A DNA stretch of 64,000 nucleotides from Arcobacter sp. LA11 (GCF_001895145.1 NZ_BDIR01000009.1:1-64000), one strand, 5' to 3'. Positions 28,210 through 37,870 are shown, counted from the first letter of the stretch. Program-made: numbers and translations. The notes: a model not told the origin generated them from the sequence alone.

Positions 28210-29106
28210 TTAGAACCTACTCTTTTCTAAATCTTCACCCATAATTCCTGTAGGTTTAAATAATAATACAAAAATTAAAAAAATAAATGCAAAAGCATCT
28301 TTATAACCACCCATCTCAGGCCAAAATGCAATAACAACAACTTCAGTAAACCCAATAATAAAACCACCAAGTACTGCACCTGTTACTGAACCAATTCCAC
28401 CAACAACGGCAGCAGCAAAGGCTTTAAGTCCAACAAGTACTCCCATCATAGGTTCAACAGAAGGATAATTTACAGCCCAAAAGATACCACCCACAGCAGC
28501 AAGTCCAGAACCAAGTCCAAATACTAGGGCAATAATAGTATTTGCGTCAATCCCCATAAGGTTTACTGTTTTAATATCAAAAGAAAGTGCTCTAATTGCC
28601 ATACCATATTTAGTTCTATAAAGAACATATAAAATACCTAACAACAATACTAATGTAACAATTGGAACCATTATTGAAGATACAGAAAAAGTAACACCTG
28701 CTACATTAAAAATATTTTCCATATATGCAGGAACAGGGAAAGCTCTTGGAACTCCTCCTAAAAATACCGTAAATGCATTTTCTAAAAAGAAAGATATACC
28801 AATAGCAGTAATCAATAAAGAAATTTTTGGAGCTTCTCTTAAAGGTTTATAAGCAATTTTATCCATAAACATACCAAGTAGTGCAGAAATAGTAACTGAT
28901 AACATCACTGTAACTGAAAAAGGTAAATCAAAAACTGCCATAAATGTATAACCTAAAAAGGCACCAACCATCATAATATCACCATGTGCAAAGTTGATTA
29001 ATCTCAACACCCCATATACCATAGTATAACCAATCGCAATAAGGGCGTACATACTACCCAAACTAAAACCGTTTACCATCTGCTGCATAAACGTTAATAT
29101 ATCCAT
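28210..29106 (-). CDS. livH: branched-chain amino acid ABC transporter permease LivH
   Basis: Second permease of the Liv importer, about 298 residues. Family motifs include NGFSLGSMYALIAIGYTMVYGVLRLINFAHGD at the N-terminus (quoted in part: GYTMVYGVLRLINFAHGD), MAIRALSFDIKTVNLMGID for ATPase contact, and LKAFAAAVVGGIGSVTGA. The ATG at 29106 follows GGAGAATTG; the TTG just before it is part of the spacer. A terminator hairpin lies between livJ and livH. Confidence 0.94.
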   Translation of the reverse strand: MDILTFMQQMVNGFSLGSMYALIAIGYTMVYGVLRLINFAHGDIMMVGAFLGYTFMAVFDLPFSVTVMLSVTISALLGMFMDKIAYKPLREAPKISLLITAIGISFFLENAFTVFLGGVPRAFPVPAYMENIFNVAGVTFSVSSIMVPIVTLVLLLGILYVLYRTKYGMAIRALSFDIKTVNLMGIDANTIIALVFGLGSGLAAVGGIFWAVNYPSVEPMMGVLVGLKAFAAAVVGGIGSVTGAVLGGFIIGFTEVVVIAFWPEMGGYKDAFAFIFLIFVLLFKPTGIMGEDLEKSRF

Positions 29107-29183
29107 CAATTCTCCAAATTTTTTCGTAAGTAACTTTTACAATAAAAAAAATAACTTGTAATTACTTTTCGTATTGCAAAAAA

Positions 29184-29210
29184 AAAGCCTAGCAAAAAAT
29201 GCTAGGCTTT
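29184..29210 (-). terminator. rho-independent terminator between livJ and livH
   Basis: An 11-base perfect stem (29184-29194 with 29200-29210) and 5-base loop. On the minus strand a T run follows, so it acts on transcripts from livJ. It probably lets some polymerase through to livHMGF, giving more binding protein than transporter. Confidence 0.85.
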
Positions 29211-29223
29211 AAAAGTAAAATAA

Positions 29224-30339
29224 TTAAGGATTAACCGTCGCTTTAAAGCCAGCTTTTCCATTTCTAATTTCTTTGATAACAGCAGATCTTGTTGCGTTAC
29301 CTTCTTTATTAATAGAAATTTTTCCAGATACACCATCAAAATCTTTAGTCATTTTGATTTGCTCATTAATACAAATTGAATCAGTTGGGTCTTCACATCT
29401 ATTCATTGCATCAATTAAAACATTATAAGTATCTGCTCCCAATGCAGTAAAAGAATTCATTTCTTTGTTTCCAGTCTCTTTTTCATGGAATGCTACGAAA
29501 TCAGCAGAAGTTTTTGATGGAGGGTTTGTTGAATCAAAGAAGTCAGTAAACATATAACCTTCAACAGATTCCCCACCTAAGTCAATAAATGTTTGATTTG
29601 CAACACCATCACCAGAAAACATAGGTTTTACTAAACCTAATTGTTTAGATTGTCTTGAAATCATAGAAGCTTCTGGATGATATAATGGTAAAAACATAAA
29701 ATCAGGGTTTAAGTTTTTAATTTGAGAAACAACTGCTTTAAAATCTTTATCTCCTGAAGTAACTTTAATTTTTTTAACAATTTTTCCACCATTAGCTTTA
29801 AATGCTTTTTGGAATGCTTTTGCTAAACCTAAAGAATAAACTTGTGCTTGATCCACAACAACTACAGCAGTTTTATAACCTTGCTCTTTTGCATAGTTTG
29901 CAACAACTTCACCTTGGAAACTATCAGTAAAACAAACTCTATTTGCAAATGTTCTTTTTGCTGTTAATTTATCATTTGTAGCAACAGAAGCAATAACTGG
30001 AACTTTTTTCTTATCAGCAATAGCAATTGTTTGCGCTGTATTTGTTGAAGTTAATGCACCTAAAATTGCAACAACTTTATCTGAAGAAATTAATCTTGTA
30101 GTTGCAGTTGCAGTCTCAACCTTATCACCTTTGTTATCAACTAATACAATTTTAACTGTATCACCATTTTTTAATTTAGGTTGTAATTTATTTGCTAATT
30201 CTAAACCTAAGTTACAAACTTGACCATATGCTGCTAAAGGACCAGACATAGGCATAACTGCACCTATTTTAATCTCTTTTGCAAAAGCCATCCCACAAGT
30301 TAGAGCAGATGCAACTGCTAAACTAATCACTTTCTTCAT
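29224..30339 (-). CDS. livJ: branched-chain amino acid periplasmic binding protein
   Basis: A 371-residue solute-binding protein of the Leu/Ile/Val family (Peripla_BP_6). The signal peptide MKKVISLAVASALTCGMAFA ends near residue 20. The mature protein starts KEIKIGAVMPMSGPLAAYGQ, the standard opening. ILGALTSTNTAQTIAIAD and KTAVVVVDQAQVYSLGLAKAF follow. It heads the liv operon, separated from livH by a terminator. Substrate is assigned from the operon. Confidence 0.92.
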   Translation of the reverse strand: MKKVISLAVASALTCGMAFAKEIKIGAVMPMSGPLAAYGQVCNLGLELANKLQPKLKNGDTVKIVLVDNKGDKVETATATTRLISSDKVVAILGALTSTNTAQTIAIADKKKVPVIASVATNDKLTAKRTFANRVCFTDSFQGEVVANYAKEQGYKTAVVVVDQAQVYSLGLAKAFQKAFKANGGKIVKKIKVTSGDKDFKAVVSQIKNLNPDFMFLPLYHPEASMISRQSKQLGLVKPMFSGDGVANQTFIDLGGESVEGYMFTDFFDSTNPPSKTSADFVAFHEKETGNKEMNSFTALGADTYNVLIDAMNRCEDPTDSICINEQIKMTKDFDGVSGKISINKEGNATRSAVIKEIRNGKAGFKATVNP

Positions 30340-30456
30340 TTAAACTCCTTAAATTTTTATACAAAAGGTTAGCATATTTTTCCAAAAAGTTTTTATAAAT
30401 GTTCAAAAAATTATATATAAATTATAGTTTTATGCCATGAAAAATGCATATTGAAA

Positions 30457-32364
30457 CTAAACTACACAATTTTTACCAAGATCTTTTGCTTTATATAAGG
30501 ATTTATCAGCTCTATGTATTATATCTTCAATATTTCTATCACTACTTTCATATTCTGAAGTACCTATAGTAATAGTAAAAAATAGTTCTTTTGATTCTAA
30601 TTGATTGACCTCATTTAAATATGAAACCAATTTTTTTCCAACTTTTCTTGCATTATTTATATTTGTACTAGGTAAAAGTACTATAAATTCATCTCCACCA
30701 TATCTGATTATCAAATCATCATCTCTAATAATATTTTTTATAATACTTACTAATTTTTTAATAATCAAATCCCCAGTATTATGTCCATAAGTGTCATTTT
30801 TTATTTTAAAATCATCAATGTCAATTAATAACATAGAAAGCTTATCTTCTTCTCTTCTAACAATTTTCATATATTTCTCTGAAAAATCTTCCAAAAATCT
30901 TCTATTGTAAACCCCTGTCAAAGAATCAGTATTTGCCAATTTTTCATTAAACACTCTTTGAGTTTCTGATTTAACTAATTTTTTTGTTCTTTCATCTAAC
31001 TCTAATGCCAAGTTATTAAAATTTTCATTTAATATATCTATTTCTACTATTCCACACTCTTCAAGTTTACTTATATCCTTTTTCAAACCTAGGTTTTTTG
31101 TCAAAGAAATGATTTTAGAAAGAGGTTCATTTATAATTCGAACAAACTGTTTTGCTTTAGTATATAAATATATAAAAAATAGTAAATAAAAAGTTATAAT
31201 AGAAGCAATAATCACATAACCTAGATTTACATAATGATTTTCTAAGGCTCTTACTTCTGAAATAATCTCTTTTTCATTAATCATTGAAATTACATACCAA
31301 GAAGTTCTTTCTATTTTTTCGGTAAAAAGTAAATATTTATTATCTCCTATTATCAAATCATTAGAATGTGGTAAGTCATTTATTACATTTCTAATAGTTT
31401 TAACAACATCTTTATTTTCATATTCTAAAATACTATAATCACTTTTTTTGTAAACTGTTTTTGTAATTTTTTCATCAGAGTTATAAATATATCTATCCAA
31501 ATCTTTGATCTTAAATATACTAGCAATCTCTTTTGGCATTGCAATTAGATTACCTTTATCATCAATTAAAAATGATTTTCCATTATAAGGTAGTTTAAAA
31601 TTTAAAAATTTATTTATTATCATTTCAACAGTAACATCAATACCAGTAACTCCTTCAAGAAAACCTTTATTATAAATAGGCGCAATTGCACTTAGCATCC
31701 AACCTTGACCTGCTGGATCTAAATATACATCTGTCCATACCATCTTCTTTTCTGGATTATTTAGAGCATTTGCTTTATAATAAAAATTATAGTTTTTCAT
31801 TGTTAAATCTGCAGGAAAAATATTATATGCATTTGGTAGATAAGGATAATATCTATTAAAGTTATCATGAGAATTAAAGTATGCAGCAATAACCATATCA
31901 TGACCATCAACTATTGATTTAAATGTATTATCAAAAACTTCACTATTTATTAATTTCTTTTGAATATCATTAGTTATAGCTGTATTTTTTGAGACTACAA
32001 CAGAAGAACCACCATTATCTATGCTTTTATAATACATCCCATTTTTTGCATAATCAAAATTTGGTTTCTTTTCTAAAGTAATTTCTTTATAATGCTTAAA
32101 AAAGTTTTGATGTTCATTTTGTAAAATATAAGTTAAGTTTTCAATATCATTAAATTTGTGTTCAATCTCAAAAGTTGCATTTTGAACTATGGTAGAGAGA
32201 CTTTTCTTTATATCATTTAAGATAAAGTCTACACTTTTATTAACCATACTATTATTTACATTGAAATATATTACGATTAATGTAATTTCGATAAATAATA
32301 TTGAAGTTAATGCTGTTTTTAAATAATTCTTATAAATTAGTTTTTCTAGTATTATTTTATCCAC
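30457..32364 (-). CDS. Cache-domain membrane diguanylate cyclase
   Basis: A 635-residue sensor. One N-terminal helix (about 17-35), a periplasmic double-Cache region up to about 380 (with WTDVYLDPAGQGWMLSAIAPIY and GFLEGVTGIDVTVEMI, typical ligand-binding Cache text), a second helix (about 377-400) and a GGDEF domain with RYGGDEF at 554-560. An RxxD inhibitory site (RDDD) lies five residues upstream. It makes c-di-GMP in response to a small ligand, possibly an amino acid. The start is GTG at 32364, placed after AAGGTG. Confidence 0.88.
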   Translation of the reverse strand: MDKIILEKLIYKNYLKTALTSILFIEITLIVIYFNVNNSMVNKSVDFILNDIKKSLSTIVQNATFEIEHKFNDIENLTYILQNEHQNFFKHYKEITLEKKPNFDYAKNGMYYKSIDNGGSSVVVSKNTAITNDIQKKLINSEVFDNTFKSIVDGHDMVIAAYFNSHDNFNRYYPYLPNAYNIFPADLTMKNYNFYYKANALNNPEKKMVWTDVYLDPAGQGWMLSAIAPIYNKGFLEGVTGIDVTVEMIINKFLNFKLPYNGKSFLIDDKGNLIAMPKEIASIFKIKDLDRYIYNSDEKITKTVYKKSDYSILEYENKDVVKTIRNVINDLPHSNDLIIGDNKYLLFTEKIERTSWYVISMINEKEIISEVRALENHYVNLGYVIIASIITFYLLFFIYLYTKAKQFVRIINEPLSKIISLTKNLGLKKDISKLEECGIVEIDILNENFNNLALELDERTKKLVKSETQRVFNEKLANTDSLTGVYNRRFLEDFSEKYMKIVRREEDKLSMLLIDIDDFKIKNDTYGHNTGDLIIKKLVSIIKNIIRDDDLIIRYGGDEFIVLLPSTNINNARKVGKKLVSYLNEVNQLESKELFFTITIGTSEYESSDRNIEDIIHRADKSLYKAKDLGKNCVV

Positions 32365-32458
32365 AACAACACCTTTATATAAGGTTTTAACATATTATTA
32401 TAACAAGAAAATATCAACAATAGGGATTAATAATACTAATTAGTTTTACAGTTTAAGA

Positions 32459-32800
32459 TTATTCCATTTCAAGGGACATTAAATACATATCTTCACCATC
32501 TATAACTTTTACTTGATTGGATTGACATTTTGGACATGAAAACTCATTTTTTTCTAATGTTGATTCTTCATCACATGCTAAACAAGATATGACAACCTTT
32601 TGATGATTTATTATAAATTCTGCACCATCACAGACAGTTTTTTCTTTAAAAGTATCAAAAGCAGTTTGTAATAAATCTGGTTCTACTCCAGATAATACTC
32701 CAATTTTTACAATAACTTTAACAACTTTTGTTGATTCATTAGTTCTTGCATGTTCTTCACAACTCTCTAATAAAGACTGAACAATACTATATTCATGCAT
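32459..32800 (-). CDS. hypA: hydrogenase nickel incorporation protein HypA
   Basis: Nickel metallochaperone that works with HypB to load nickel into the hydrogenase large subunit. The 113-residue protein begins MHEYSIVQSLLES, where the N-terminus and His2 bind nickel. The zinc site is CLACDEE...CPKCQ at about residues 73-95. Ribosome site AAGGAAT precedes ATG 32800. It is the last gene of the hyp operon, one base after hypX. Confidence 0.95.
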   Translation of the reverse strand: MHEYSIVQSLLESCEEHARTNESTKVVKVIVKIGVLSGVEPDLLQTAFDTFKEKTVCDGAEFIINHQKVVISCLACDEESTLEKNEFSCPKCQSNQVKVIDGEDMYLMSLEME

Positions 32801-32801
32801 T

Positions 32802-34445
32802 TTATAATTCCTTTAATCTTTTTAAACTATCTTTATGTTCTTTTTTATAAATAAATTCATTTCGTAAATAGTGGAAAGAACTATTCTTATCCCAAAACTC
32901 TGGATACATTCTTTGAAGTTCTTTCTCTTTTAATTTTTCTATTTTTTCTTCATTATCAAATATAAAATCTTTTTTCTCATCTATAAAGTCTTCATATTTA
33001 TTTTCATCACTAATTAAATTTTTACAGAAAATCTCTAAGTTCTCTTGATAATTAATACTTGGATAAACTTCATCAATCATTCCTATTTTTTTAGCTTTTG
33101 CATTTCCAACAGGAATACATTTAAAAAGAATTTCATCTGCAATATTCTTTTCAACTCTTTTATAAAAAGAGAAAGTATGGTACTCACTACCACTTAAACC
33201 CATAGTTTGATAATGAGGATTTAAAACAATTCCATCTCTAGCAATACAATAATCACAGACAAGACCTAAAAAAACTCCACCAGCTCCAGCATTTTTAGAA
33301 AAAGAGGCAACAGTTATAATATCTTCTGCAAATAAAATTGATTTGACAACATCATTCATAGCATTGATATTACTCCAACCATCTTCACCTTGTTTTTTAC
33401 TATCTTCTAAAATATTAAGATGAATTCCATTTGAGAAAAACTCTTCACCACCCATTAAAACTAAAACTTTACACTCTTCTTTTAAATACTCTACTGCATA
33501 CTTTAAACGTATTGCTTGTTCAGAATTCATAGCACCATTATGAAAATCAAAATGTAAATATGCAATATCATCTTTTTTTTCAACATATATTTCATGAAAA
33601 GTATTTTTTGAATCTTCTAAAAAAAGAGGTATTCTATGCTCTTTTATACCTTTAATTTTATCTTTTAATACATAAGTAGCTGGAAGTTTAAAACTACCTT
33701 CTTTTTTTAAATGACTTACCCAAATTGCGCCATCACTTGTAGCTATACAAATTGCACCATCTCTTTTTGCTAATATCTCTTTGCTTTTGCCCTTAAAGGT
33801 ATCTTCTTTACAAACTCCATATAAAAAGCAATCAATTCCAAGTAAGTTTTCTTTTACTCCTGGATAAGAATCACTCATATTAATTTTTTTAATTATTACA
33901 TCAGTTGTATCTTTTCCCCAATCAATTTTTCTTTTCTTTTGAGTTAATGTTTCATGGATATCATTTTGTATTTGAGGAATTGGTTTAAAATTTGAATCTT
34001 GAAGATTATTAAGTAAATCTTTTAAAGCATTTGAAGTAGCATCACAAACTTCATTTCTATAAATAGAACCTTTACTTGTAATTCTCATTTTAAATTGGCT
34101 TGAAGCATAAATATCACCACCATCTAATTCTTCATTTGCTTTTAAAATCACTACACCCCACTGCTCTTTTTCTTCATTTATAGCATGGTCTAAAGATTGA
34201 TGTCCTCTATCTCCTATGATTCCAGGATGAAGTATAAAAGTAGGATATGTTTCATAAATATCATGAGTTAGATACTCTTTTAAAAATGGACAGAAAATTA
34301 TATCAGGGTTTATATCATTTATATCTTCTATTAAGTTTTTTTCATTTCCAAGACAGATACTTACTTCATGGTTTAGTTCTTTTAACTCACAATATACTCT
34401 TTGAGAAAGTGAGTTAAATGAAGAAATTAGAAGTAATATTTTCAT
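32802..34445 (-). CDS. hypX: HypX/HoxX hydrogenase maturation protein (formyl-THF to CO)
   Basis: A 547-residue fusion. The N-terminal half is a formyltransferase-like domain that binds formyl-THF (LHPGIIGDRGHQSLDHAI near residue 93, LDGGDIYASSQF). The C-terminal half is an enoyl-CoA hydratase-like domain (VLVLMGGEEFFSNGIHLN, GAGGVFLGLVCDYCIARDG, HPHYQTMGLSG-type text as NPHYQTMGLSG). HypX makes the active-site CO ligand under aerobic conditions in Cupriavidus-type organisms. It lies between hypE and hypA, 10 bases after hypE. Confidence 0.9.
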   Translation of the reverse strand: MKILLLISSFNSLSQRVYCELKELNHEVSICLGNEKNLIEDINDINPDIIFCPFLKEYLTHDIYETYPTFILHPGIIGDRGHQSLDHAINEEKEQWGVVILKANEELDGGDIYASSQFKMRITSKGSIYRNEVCDATSNALKDLLNNLQDSNFKPIPQIQNDIHETLTQKKRKIDWGKDTTDVIIKKINMSDSYPGVKENLLGIDCFLYGVCKEDTFKGKSKEILAKRDGAICIATSDGAIWVSHLKKEGSFKLPATYVLKDKIKGIKEHRIPLFLEDSKNTFHEIYVEKKDDIAYLHFDFHNGAMNSEQAIRLKYAVEYLKEECKVLVLMGGEEFFSNGIHLNILEDSKKQGEDGWSNINAMNDVVKSILFAEDIITVASFSKNAGAGGVFLGLVCDYCIARDGIVLNPHYQTMGLSGSEYHTFSFYKRVEKNIADEILFKCIPVGNAKAKKIGMIDEVYPSINYQENLEIFCKNLISDENKYEDFIDEKKDFIFDNEEKIEKLKEKELQRMYPEFWDKNSSFHYLRNEFIYKKEHKDSLKRLKEL

Positions 34446-34455
34446 AAGCTATTTT

Positions 34456-35445
34456 CTAACAGATTCTAGGAAGTAATTCACCAGTTGGTAATTCTAAAAA
34501 TCTTTTAGTTCCCCAAGCAGAATTTAGAACAACTCTTCCTACATACTGATCTGTTACACTTCCAATTATACTTGCTGTTTCATTTGTTTGTTTTAAAATA
34601 TCTAGTGCTTTTTGGGCATCTTCTTTTGCAATTGCTAATACAAATGTCCCTTCATTTGCTAAAGCCATTGCTTCAAATCCAAGTAATTCACAAATACCAT
34701 TTACCTCATCAGATACTGGAATTTTATCTTCATCAACTTCGACACAAATATCTGATTGTTTAGCCCACTCATTTAATACAGCAGAAACTCCACCTCTAGT
34801 TGCATCTCTTAATGCAGTTATTTTAATATCTGCATCAATTAAAGCTTTTACTTGAGGATATAGTGAAGCACAATCACTTTGTAAAGAAGTATTCATATCA
34901 ATACCTTCACGTGCAGCAAAAATAGTTGCACCATGAGCTCCAATATCCCTACTTACTAAAATCATATCTTCACTAGTAATACTATTTGAAGAAATACCTT
35001 TTTTTTGTATTTCTCCAACTCCAGTTGTATTTATAAAAATCTTATCTACACTACCTTTTGGTACAACCTTTGTATCACCACTTACTACAATTGCACCATT
35101 TACTTCAAGCTCTTTTTTCATGCTTCTTACAATCTTTTCTAGACTTTTTGTATCAAAACCCTCTTCTATGATTACAGAACACGTAAGATATTTTGGTTGT
35201 GCTCCCATCATTGCTAAATCATTACAAGTTCCACAAACTGCCAGTTTACCTATATCTGCTCCCGCAAAAAATAGAGGACTAACTGTAAAAGAATCAGTAG
35301 AAAATGCTAGCTCACCATTATGAATAACCGCTGCATCTTCACTTTTCTCTAAGATATCATTTTTAAAAGCTTTATAAAAAACTTTTGAAATAAGTTCGTT
35401 GTTTTCTTGACCACCGTTTCCATGGGCTAGTGTAATTGTTTTCAT
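34456..35445 (-). CDS. hypE: hydrogenase expression/formation protein HypE
   Basis: Dehydrates the thiocarbamate on its C-terminal Cys to make cyanide for the NiFe site. The 329-residue protein has the AIR-synthase fold (LAHGNGGQENNELISKVF, AFSTDSFTVSPLFF, GDTKVVPKGSVDKIFINTTG). The C-terminus is PTGELLPRIC, ending in the required Cys. Its start is 157 bases after the hypD stop, a gap filled by a large palindrome. Confidence 0.97.
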   Translation of the reverse strand: MKTITLAHGNGGQENNELISKVFYKAFKNDILEKSEDAAVIHNGELAFSTDSFTVSPLFFAGADIGKLAVCGTCNDLAMMGAQPKYLTCSVIIEEGFDTKSLEKIVRSMKKELEVNGAIVVSGDTKVVPKGSVDKIFINTTGVGEIQKKGISSNSITSEDMILVSRDIGAHGATIFAAREGIDMNTSLQSDCASLYPQVKALIDADIKITALRDATRGGVSAVLNEWAKQSDICVEVDEDKIPVSDEVNGICELLGFEAMALANEGTFVLAIAKEDAQKALDILKQTNETASIIGSVTDQYVGRVVLNSAWGTKRFLELPTGELLPRIC

Positions 35446-35471
35446 ATTATTTCTTATTCCCTTTAATTATC

Positions 35472-35615
35472 AAACTTGTTCTAAAGCGTTAGATTTTTGT
35501 AAAAATCAAGGCGGAAGTAAAAATTTAGGTAGGAGCTTACTTGAAGTAAGTGAGTATCTAAATTTTTACTTTCAACGCAGAGTTTTGCAAAAAGCTGATG
35601 CTTTATAACAAGTTT
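35472..35615. repeat. 144-bp imperfect palindrome (MITE-like) at hypD-hypE junction
   Basis: Outer arms AAACTTGTT (35472-35480) and AACAAGTTT (35607-35615) are perfect inverse repeats. TAAAGC/GCTTTA, AGTAAAAATTTAG (35516-35528)/CTAAATTTTTACT (35558-35570) and the centre CTTACTT-G-AAGTAAG (35536-35550) pair in nested order. A local hairpin GATTTTT/AAAAATC (35492-35507) sits in the left arm. The right end supplies the last codons and stop of hypD. It could be a miniature transposable element or a large RNA hairpin within the operon. Confidence 0.75.
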
Positions 35616-36748
35616 CCATACTTGTAGTATGCCGCACACGCACCTTCACTTGATACCATACATGAACCAATAGGAGTACTTGGTTTACATGCTGTTCCAA
35701 AGATAGTACATTCAGGAGGACTTGCCATTCCTCTTAAGATATCTCCACAAATACAAAGCTTATGATCTTCTATTTGGGCTATTGGTAAAATATCTTTATA
35801 TATAACTTCTGCATCATATTTAGCATATTCATCTCTTAATTTAAGCCCAGAATCTTTTATATTTCCTAAACCTCTCCATTTAAAAAGGCTTATCTTCTCA
35901 AAGTATATATTGATTAAATCTTGAGCTTTTTTATTTCCGTCATATGATACAAGTCTTTTATACTCTATTTCTAACTCACATCTATTTTCAATAAACTGTT
36001 TTACTATCATAGAGATTGATTGCATTACATCAACAGGTTCAAATCCAGCAACCACTACTGGCTTTTTATAATCTCTTGGAAACTCTTCATAAATCTTACT
36101 ACCACTTATAACACTAACATGAGAAGGTCCTAAGAAAGCATCTATTTGATGATTATAAGAATCTACATGTTCATCTCTACTATCTATTAGTTCTCTCATT
36201 ACTTCTGGAACTGTTACATGATTTATATGAAAATATATATTTTTGATGTCTTGTTTAATAACTGTGTCCATTAGAGCAGCAGTCATAGGAGTAGTTGTTT
36301 CAAATCCAATAGCAAAGAAAACTATCTTTTTATCTTTATTTTCATTTGCAATTTTTAAACAATCTAAAGGTGAATATACAAACCTTACATCTGCACCTTT
36401 ACTTCTTGCATCTTGTAAACTTCCATTTGAACCTGGAACTTTTATCATATCTCCAAGTGTTACAAGTATTACATCTTCTTGCATACTTAAAACATATGCA
36501 TGGTCAATTCTCTCTTTAGGCATGATACATACTGGACAACCAGGACCATGTACAAAGTTAATATTATCTGGCAAAAGTTGAGGAATACCATATTTCATAA
36601 TAGTATGAGTATGTCCACCACATACTTCCATTATGTTAATTGGATGTTCTAATTTTTTTGCATCTTCATCGATAATCTTTTTGAAAGCTTTTATAGTATC
36701 AGGGTCTCTAAACCCATCATATAAATCTTTTAATTGTAAATCAGACAT
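35603..36748 (-). CDS. hypD: hydrogenase maturation protein HypD
   Basis: Iron-sulfur scaffold that, with HypC, holds the Fe(CN)2CO group before transfer. Signatures: EVCGGHTHTIMKYGIPQLLP near residue 41, VHGPGCPVCIMP near 67, FFAIGFETTTPMTA, and C-terminal cysteines LCICGDILRGMASPPEC. I use ATG 36748; a GTG one codon earlier overlaps the hypC stop. The final residues YKYGNLL are read through the edge of the palindrome, so the tail may have been altered by it. Confidence 0.96.
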   Translation of the reverse strand: MSDLQLKDLYDGFRDPDTIKAFKKIIDEDAKKLEHPINIMEVCGGHTHTIMKYGIPQLLPDNINFVHGPGCPVCIMPKERIDHAYVLSMQEDVILVTLGDMIKVPGSNGSLQDARSKGADVRFVYSPLDCLKIANENKDKKIVFFAIGFETTTPMTAALMDTVIKQDIKNIYFHINHVTVPEVMRELIDSRDEHVDSYNHQIDAFLGPSHVSVISGSKIYEEFPRDYKKPVVVAGFEPVDVMQSISMIVKQFIENRCELEIEYKRLVSYDGNKKAQDLINIYFEKISLFKWRGLGNIKDSGLKLRDEYAKYDAEVIYKDILPIAQIEDHKLCICGDILRGMASPPECTIFGTACKPSTPIGSCMVSSEGACAAYYKYGNLL

Positions 36749-36750
36749 CA

Positions 36751-37035
36751 CTAGCCTCTATTAGGACAATTATCATCTTCAAGGATTGCTTGACGCCTAT
36801 CCTCTTCTTCCATTTTTTCTATAATTTCTCTATAGACTTCTAAAGAAGCTAGAGCATCTTCTTCATCTATTTTATTCATAGCAAAACCAATATGAATAAG
36901 TACATAATCACCAATAACAACTGGTTGGTCAATTAAATCTAAAGATGCTTTTCTCTCTACGCCCATAGTATCAACGGTACAAACATTACTTTCTTCATCT
37001 ATATGAGTTACTTTTGAAGGGATTGATAAACACAT
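36751..37035 (-). CDS. hypC: hydrogenase maturation chaperone HypC
   Basis: Small chaperone that binds HypD and the apo large subunit. The N-terminal MCLSIPSKV carries the essential Cys2 (exposed after removal of Met). YVLIHIGFAMNKIDEEDA is the conserved central block. At 94 residues it is of normal length. The C-terminus has one Cys (DNCPNRG). It is four bases downstream of hypB. Confidence 0.96.
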   Translation of the reverse strand: MCLSIPSKVTHIDEESNVCTVDTMGVERKASLDLIDQPVVIGDYVLIHIGFAMNKIDEEDALASLEVYREIIEKMEEEDRRQAILEDDNCPNRG

Positions 37036-37039
37036 ACTA

Positions 37040-37840
37040 CTATCTCATCTTTCTTTTAAAATTAATCCAGTCTACAACTGCTTGTAAGCTTTTTTCATCT
37101 TTTGTTGATACTTCTAAAATATCTACATTTGGTTTTAATTTTCTAGCTTCCATCTTCTCTTTTTCCACATCATAATCAAAATATGGAAGTAAGTCAGTTT
37201 TTGTAATAAGAATTAAATCAGCTGCTCTAAACATAACTGGATATTTAGCAATCTTATCTTCACCTTCTGGTACTGAAACTAATACAATATTTAAGTGAGT
37301 TCCTACATCATAAGAAGCTGGACATACAAGGTTTCCTACATTTTCTACAAAACATACATCTAAATCAGCTAATGGCATATCATGTAAACCTTTATGAACC
37401 ATAAATGCATCTAAATGACAGGCTGAACCAGTTTGTATCTGTACAGCTTTAATTCCTTTTGCTTTTAATCTATCAGCATCTCGGTTTGTTTCTAAATCAC
37501 CTTCAACAACACCATAATTAAAATCACATAAATCATTCATATGTTCAAGTAAAGTAGTTTTTCCACTTCCAGGACTTGACATAAGGTTGATACCTAATAC
37601 TTTATGATTATCAAAATGAGCTCTATTATGACCTGCTTCATGGTCATTTTTATCTAAAATCTTTTTGATAACTGAAATTGTTTTACTATCATTTAGCTGT
37701 GGATTATGGGCTAAAGTCTCATGAGCTGCTTGGTGGCTATGACTATCGTGAGAGTGTCCATGGTCATGAGAATGATCATGTGAATGGTCATGGTCGTGAT
37801 GATGGTGGTCTGTTATACTACATCCGCAATCTTGGCACAT
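37040..37840 (-). CDS. hypB: hydrogenase nickel incorporation GTPase HypB
   Basis: GTPase that delivers nickel with HypA. The 266-residue protein begins MCQDCGCS, the CxxCGC high-affinity nickel site. A His/Asp/Ser-rich stretch at about residues 11-37 probably stores nickel. Walker A is SSPGSGKTTL near residue 91. GVVEGDLETNRDADRLKAKG, CHLD and LVCPASYDVG follow, with NKxD-like TKTDLL for guanine. It is the first gene of the hyp operon. AAAAGGAAAT is its ribosome site, directly after a palindromic operator. Confidence 0.97.
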   Translation of the reverse strand: MCQDCGCSITDHHHHDHDHSHDHSHDHGHSHDSHSHQAAHETLAHNPQLNDSKTISVIKKILDKNDHEAGHNRAHFDNHKVLGINLMSSPGSGKTTLLEHMNDLCDFNYGVVEGDLETNRDADRLKAKGIKAVQIQTGSACHLDAFMVHKGLHDMPLADLDVCFVENVGNLVCPASYDVGTHLNIVLVSVPEGEDKIAKYPVMFRAADLILITKTDLLPYFDYDVEKEKMEARKLKPNVDILEVSTKDEKSLQAVVDWINFKRKMR

Positions 37841-37856
37841 TTATATTTCCTTTTAG

Positions 37857-37870
37857 TGAATATATATTCA
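37857..37870. promoter_or_regulatory. palindromic operator candidate upstream of hypB
   Basis: TGAATATATATTCA is a perfect 14-base palindrome ending 17 bases before the hypB ATG. It has the same TGAAT-N4-ATTCA half-sites as two sites upstream of hydA. It probably overlaps the hypB core promoter. Confidence 0.5.

Noticed and set aside
35446-35602. Ordinary intrinsic terminator between hypD and hypE
   Set aside because: The structure is about 144 bases with nested arms and no T run at the end, and the downstream hyp genes belong to the same pathway.
32459-37840. Urease-related nickel cluster
   Set aside because: HypA and HypB can serve urease, but hypC, D, E and X and the hyd operon show a hydrogenase role; no ure genes are present.
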